Below are positions 32,269 to 34,958 of a DNA stretch of 34,958 bases, one piece after another. The stretch is from an uncultured Bacillaceae bacterium (GTDB lineage Bacteria; Bacillota; Bacilli; Bacillales; Cytobacillaceae). How positions within the stretch are numbered: the stretch's first letter is position 1; every line of letters starts with the position of its first letter. The stretch spans positions 1 to 34,958 of the forward strand of contig CALKIU010000189.1 of NCBI GenBank assembly GCA_937995745.1, written 5' to 3'. The translations under genes were made by a program, and so were the position numbers. Under the pieces are notes generated by a model. It saw only the letters and a program-made list of their open reading frames with translations, had not been told where the DNA came from and made no database searches.

Positions 32269-32565
32269 TTAATCGAGCACTTGTTTTAACTTTTTGGCAA
32301 ACCCCTCATCTAATACGGCCACTGCCACGCGGGCTTCTTTACCGATCGATTGTCCCAGTACATAGCGGTTTTCGACTATTTTGTAAGGAACGCTGTAATA
32401 CGTGCACTTATCTGTAATCTTTTTGGCAGTGTTCGGCGAAGCATCGCCCGCCAAAAGAACAAGTTTGGCCCGGCGTCTGCGTATTTCCGTTATGACAAAC
32501 TCTTCGCCGGAAACAATTTTGCGTGCCCGATTGGCTAAACCAAGAATTTGCATCCAACGGTTCAT
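32269..32565 (-). CDS. ylxQ: L7Ae-family RNA-binding protein YlxQ
   Basis: A 98-residue member of the ribosomal protein L7Ae/L30e family that recognises kink-turn RNAs. The segment LGLANRARKIVSGEE and KLVLLAGDASPNT are the family core. Its cellular target is not firmly known. The ATG at 32563-32565 shares one base with the ylxR stop codon (TGATG); an in-frame TTG just before it could also serve. It lies 19 bases before infB, so the genes are translated as a tight cluster. Confidence 0.94.
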   Translation of the reverse strand: MNRWMQILGLANRARKIVSGEEFVITEIRRRRAKLVLLAGDASPNTAKKITDKCTYYSVPYKIVENRYVLGQSIGKEARVAVAVLDEGFAKKLKQVLD

Positions 32566-32846
32566 CAAGTCAGATGCGTCTCCTTTTCGACAATCTCCAA
32601 AAGCTCATCGTAAATGCTCTCATCTATAACAACCTGGAGATGTTTCTCCAAAGTTTTCTTTTTCTTCGCTTGCAAGATCACATCCTTATCTTTTGTCAGG
32701 TAAGCGCCGCGCCCTGATTTCTTGCCGGTCGGGTCGACGGATACTTCGCCTTCTTTCGACCGGACGATGCGAATCAATTCCTTTTTCGGTTTCATTTCCC
32801 CTGTCACAACGCATTTCCGCATCGGAATCTTTTTCTTTCTGGCCAT
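32565..32846 (-). CDS. ylxR: YlxR family RNA-binding protein (RNase P modulator RnpM)
   Basis: A 93-residue basic protein of the YlxR/DUF448 family. Recent B. subtilis work, as I recall it, renamed it RnpM because it binds RNase P RNA and modulates RNase P. The conserved core MRKCVVTGEMKPKKELIRIVR and the GRGAYL motif near residue 47 are present. I chose ATG 32844-32846, seven bases after AGGTG. An upstream in-frame GTG (32850-32852) overlaps the nusA stop. It is translationally coupled to nusA. Confidence 0.94.
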   Translation of the reverse strand: MARKKKIPMRKCVVTGEMKPKKELIRIVRSKEGEVSVDPTGKKSGRGAYLTKDKDVILQAKKKKTLEKHLQVVIDESIYDELLEIVEKETHLT

Positions 32847-32848
32847 CC

Positions 32849-34018
32849 TCACTCACCTCTTGTCTCGTCTTCCTGTTCTTCCTCATCATCAAAACTCAGA
32901 GATATGTCCGGCTGCTCTTCCAAGTCCTCATCAAAATCGTCGTCAAAAGAAAGAAGTTTTTCTTCGCGAGGATAAATACCCATTTCTTTGGCATCGGATT
33001 CTGACTTTATATCGATTTTCCAGCCCGTCAATTTGGCGGCAAGGCGGGCGTTTTGACCGCGTTTTCCAATGGCCAGCGACAGCTGATAATCAGGAACAAT
33101 GACAGTGGTCGATTTCTCCTCTTCGTTTACAATTACGTCCAACACTTTGGAAGGGCTTAATGCATTGGCGACATATTCAACCGGATCGGGAGACCATTTG
33201 ACAATGTCTATTTTTTCACCCTTCAATTCATTTACTACGGCCTGAACACGGGTCCCTTTTGGACCGACGCATGCCCCGACCGGATCCACTTCGGGATTAT
33301 CAGAATGAACGGATATTTTCGAGCGGTCGCCGGCTTCACGGGCAACAGCCTTAATTTCCACCGTTCCGTCATAAATTTCCGGGACTTCCAATTCAAACAA
33401 CCGTTTCAACAGGCCCGGATGGGTTCTGGAAACATAGATTTGCGGACCTTTTGTCGTTTTTTCTACTTTTGTGATATAAACCTTAATCCTGTCATGGGGC
33501 TGGTATTTTTCGTTGGCCATTTGCTCATGAGCCGGCAAAATCGCTTCGATTTTCCCCAAATCGACATAAATGAACTTGGAATCAACACGCTGGACAATGC
33601 CGGTCATAATATCTTCTTCCCGGTCGGCAAATTCGGCATAAATCACACCTCTTTCAGCTTCCCGGACCCGTTGCATCACGACCTGCTTTGCCGTCTGGGC
33701 GGCTATTCTTCCAAATTCCCTCGGGGTCACTTCCAGCTCAACAATATCACCGAGCTGATAGTTCGGACTGATTTTATGGGCTTCCTCGAGAGAAATCTCC
33801 AATCGAGGATCGAACACTTCTTCAACTACTTCTTTGCGGGCATAAACTTTCATAACACCTGATTCCAAATTTATATCAACCCTGACATTTTGGGCCTGGT
33901 TGAAATTTCTTCTGTAAGCGGAAATCAACGCCGCTTCTATTGCTTCAATGATCACTTCTCTGGAAATGCCTTTTTCCTTTTCGATCCTTTCCAGGGCATC
34001 AAGCAATTCACTGCTCAT
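32849..34018 (-). CDS. nusA: Transcription termination/antitermination protein NusA
   Basis: An RNA polymerase-binding factor that promotes pausing and intrinsic termination. The 389-residue protein has an N-terminal RNAP-binding domain (about 1-125), an S1 domain (about 135-200) and two KH domains (GACVGPKGTRVQAVVNEL near 247-264 and LAIGKRGQNARLAAKL near 315-330). A very acidic C-terminal tail follows. The ATG (34016-34018) is 12 bases from AAGGGGG, rather far; a closer ATG is followed at once by TAA. It lies 156 bases after rimP and is part of the operon that, in B. subtilis, I recall NusA itself controls by termination. Confidence 0.97.
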   Translation of the reverse strand: MSSELLDALERIEKEKGISREVIIEAIEAALISAYRRNFNQAQNVRVDINLESGVMKVYARKEVVEEVFDPRLEISLEEAHKISPNYQLGDIVELEVTPREFGRIAAQTAKQVVMQRVREAERGVIYAEFADREEDIMTGIVQRVDSKFIYVDLGKIEAILPAHEQMANEKYQPHDRIKVYITKVEKTTKGPQIYVSRTHPGLLKRLFELEVPEIYDGTVEIKAVAREAGDRSKISVHSDNPEVDPVGACVGPKGTRVQAVVNELKGEKIDIVKWSPDPVEYVANALSPSKVLDVIVNEEEKSTTVIVPDYQLSLAIGKRGQNARLAAKLTGWKIDIKSESDAKEMGIYPREEKLLSFDDDFDEDLEEQPDISLSFDDEEEQEDETRGE

Positions 34019-34174
34019 TCTTACATGTATCCCCCTTCAAAAATTCCTAGTCACTTAATCGAGCGCAACACTGTCAACTGTAAAACAAACATCTACTTTA
34101 ATCCTATTGAGAAGGCAAAGTTTTGTTGCCGGAACAGGAGAGGCGAAGGGCTTGTGAAAATCAGCCCCGCAAAC

Positions 34175-34645
34175 TTATGAGAAAGTCACTGCCAAACGGG
34201 CGCTGGAAATTTTATCAAACGGAATTTGTACAAGTTTACGTTTTGTTTTTACTTTAATTTCCATGGTGACGAGTTGATTGTCAAATTCCTTTAAAATACC
34301 TTCAAATACTTTTTCGCCCTCAATGGGTTCATATGTTTTGATCAGGACATTTTTCCCGATTGCTTTTAGAAAATCCTTTTCTTTCTTTAACGGTCTTTCC
34401 GCCCCGGGTGATGACACTTCCAGAAAATAGTTGTAGGGGATTGGATCAACCTCATCCAGCTTTTCACTTAACCTTTCGCTGACTATTTCACATTCATCAA
34501 TGCCGACTCCACTGTCTTTATCAATAAAAACACGAAGAAACCAGTTTTTTCCTTCCTTTTTATATTCGATATCAACCAATTCCAAATTCAATTCGTTGAC
34601 AATGGGAGTGACAAGTTCTTCGACAACTTTTACAACTTTGCTCAT
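34175..34645 (-). CDS. rimP: Ribosome maturation factor RimP
   Basis: A 156-residue factor for 30S subunit maturation. It has the N-terminal alpha/beta domain (VNELNLELVDIEYKKEGKNW, then the VSSPGAERPL signature near residue 77) and a C-terminal SH3-like barrel. The ATG (34643-34645) follows GAGGAGGG at five bases. It opens the rimP-nusA-ylxR-ylxQ-infB-ylxP-rbfA unit. The leader upstream, about 217 bases from the predicted promoter, contains a terminator-like hairpin but no other gene (34646-34958 is non-coding). Confidence 0.97.
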   Translation of the reverse strand: MSKVVKVVEELVTPIVNELNLELVDIEYKKEGKNWFLRVFIDKDSGVGIDECEIVSERLSEKLDEVDPIPYNYFLEVSSPGAERPLKKEKDFLKAIGKNVLIKTYEPIEGEKVFEGILKEFDNQLVTMEIKVKTKRKLVQIPFDKISSARLAVTFS

Positions 34646-34803
34646 TCTTTCCCTCCTCGCTCATATCGATTGAGTTCTGCAACCCTGCAGCCGGAATCCG
34701 TGCCAAAAGAATCCCCGGACAATGCCTTTTGCGCAATTGTGCCAGGGAGAGTATGAGAATGAAGGCTTTTGACGGAGCCTTTATGTACAATCCTGAAAAA
34801 ATA

Positions 34804-34832
34804 CAAAACAAAAGAGCGGGGATACCCCACTC
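34804..34832 (-). terminator. Terminator-like hairpin in the rimP-nusA leader
   Basis: On the minus strand GAGTGGGG and CCCCGCTC (34825-34832 and 34814-34821) pair around TAT, followed by TTTTGTTTTG. It lies about 30-50 bases after the start point of the 34869-34897 promoter, so it could attenuate the operon. A competing stem ACTC with GAGT overlaps its 5' arm. Confidence 0.75.
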
Positions 34833-34868
34833 CTACAACAAGAGTTATCGTTAGTATTTCCACTAAAA

Positions 34869-34897
34869 ATATACCATAACCAATTTTTTAATGCAAA
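34869..34897 (-). promoter_or_regulatory. Strong sigma-A promoter of the rimP-nusA-infB operon
   Basis: Minus-strand TTGCAT (34892-34897), 17 bases, then TATATT (34869-34874) preceded by TGG, an extended -10. This is among the best promoter matches in the window and sits upstream of the leader hairpin. Confidence 0.75.
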
Positions 34898-34958
34898 TAC
34901 CCTTGTCAGCATGAAAAGGCCGATGAATTAATCAAAATAAAGACAATTGGTTTTGTTC

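Noticed and set aside
34040..34075. TTGACA between rimP and nusA as the -35 of an internal nusA promoter.
   Set aside because: At 16-18 bases downstream there is no -10 resembling TATAAT (GTGACT or similar), so I do not call a promoter.
1..34958. CRISPR arrays, insertion sequences, prophage, toxin-antitoxin or defence genes, tRNA genes.
   Set aside because: I looked for repeat arrays, transposase-like or phage-like reading frames and tRNA-like cloverleaves and saw none. The window is uniformly core gene content on one strand.

Overview
The window is a core chromosomal segment of an endospore-forming Bacillaceae-type member of the Bacillota. Every gene I can support lies on the minus strand, so transcription runs from high to low coordinates. 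Read that way, the order is rimP-nusA-ylxR-ylxQ-infB-ylxP-rbfA-truB-ribF-rpsO-pnp-ylxY-mlpA-ymxH-spoVFA-spoVFB-asd-dapG-dapA-rnjB-tepA-ylzJ-spoIIIE-ymfF-ymfH-ymfI-ymfJ-ymfK-rodZ-pgsA-cinA-recA. This is nearly the Bacillus subtilis order for the same region. The spore genes (spoVFA/B, spoIIIE, ymxH, tepA) and strong AGGAGG-type ribosome binding sites support the assignment. I cannot name the genus or species. Compared with what I remember of B. subtilis, ymfC, ymfD and ymfE are missing between spoIIIE and ymfF.

Layout from high to low coordinates. (1) 34.9-26.6 kb: a translation and RNA-metabolism block (rimP, nusA, ylxR, ylxQ, infB, ylxP, rbfA, truB, ribF, rpsO). It opens with a strong sigma-A promoter followed at once by a terminator-like hairpin. 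(2) 26.6-24.2 kb: pnp with its own promoters. (3) 23.8-21.1 kb: ylxY-mlpA-ymxH, preceded by a pair of 22-bp direct repeats. (4) 20.9-15.9 kb: spoVFA-spoVFB-asd-dapG-dapA, the aspartate/diaminopimelate pathway joined to dipicolinate synthesis. (5) 15.9-13.3 kb: a long non-coding stretch, then a structured leader with an overlapping small ORF, then rnjB. (6) 13.2-9.4 kb: tepA-ylzJ behind a good sigma-G promoter match, then spoIIIE. (7) 9.3-5.5 kb: ymfF-ymfH-ymfI, linked to maturation of the EF-P 5-aminopentanol modification, then ymfJ. (8) 5.2-0.1 kb: ymfK-rodZ, pgsA-cinA, and recA with its own SOS box. A sigma-A promoter for a gene outside the window sits at the left edge.

I saw no mobile elements, CRISPR arrays, tRNA or rRNA genes, and no defence island. 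The coding content is ordinary and conserved. The best candidates for something new are regulatory: a 16-bp inverted repeat enclosing a multi-hairpin leader that sequesters the rnjB ribosome binding site, the direct repeats upstream of ylxY, the promoter-terminator leaders ahead of rimP-nusA and spoIIIE, and a 19-codon ORF upstream of spoIIIE. These come from reading the sequence by eye and have not been tested by folding or database comparison. Several start codons were moved downstream of the longest reading frame, using ribosome binding site position and family N-termini recalled from memory.
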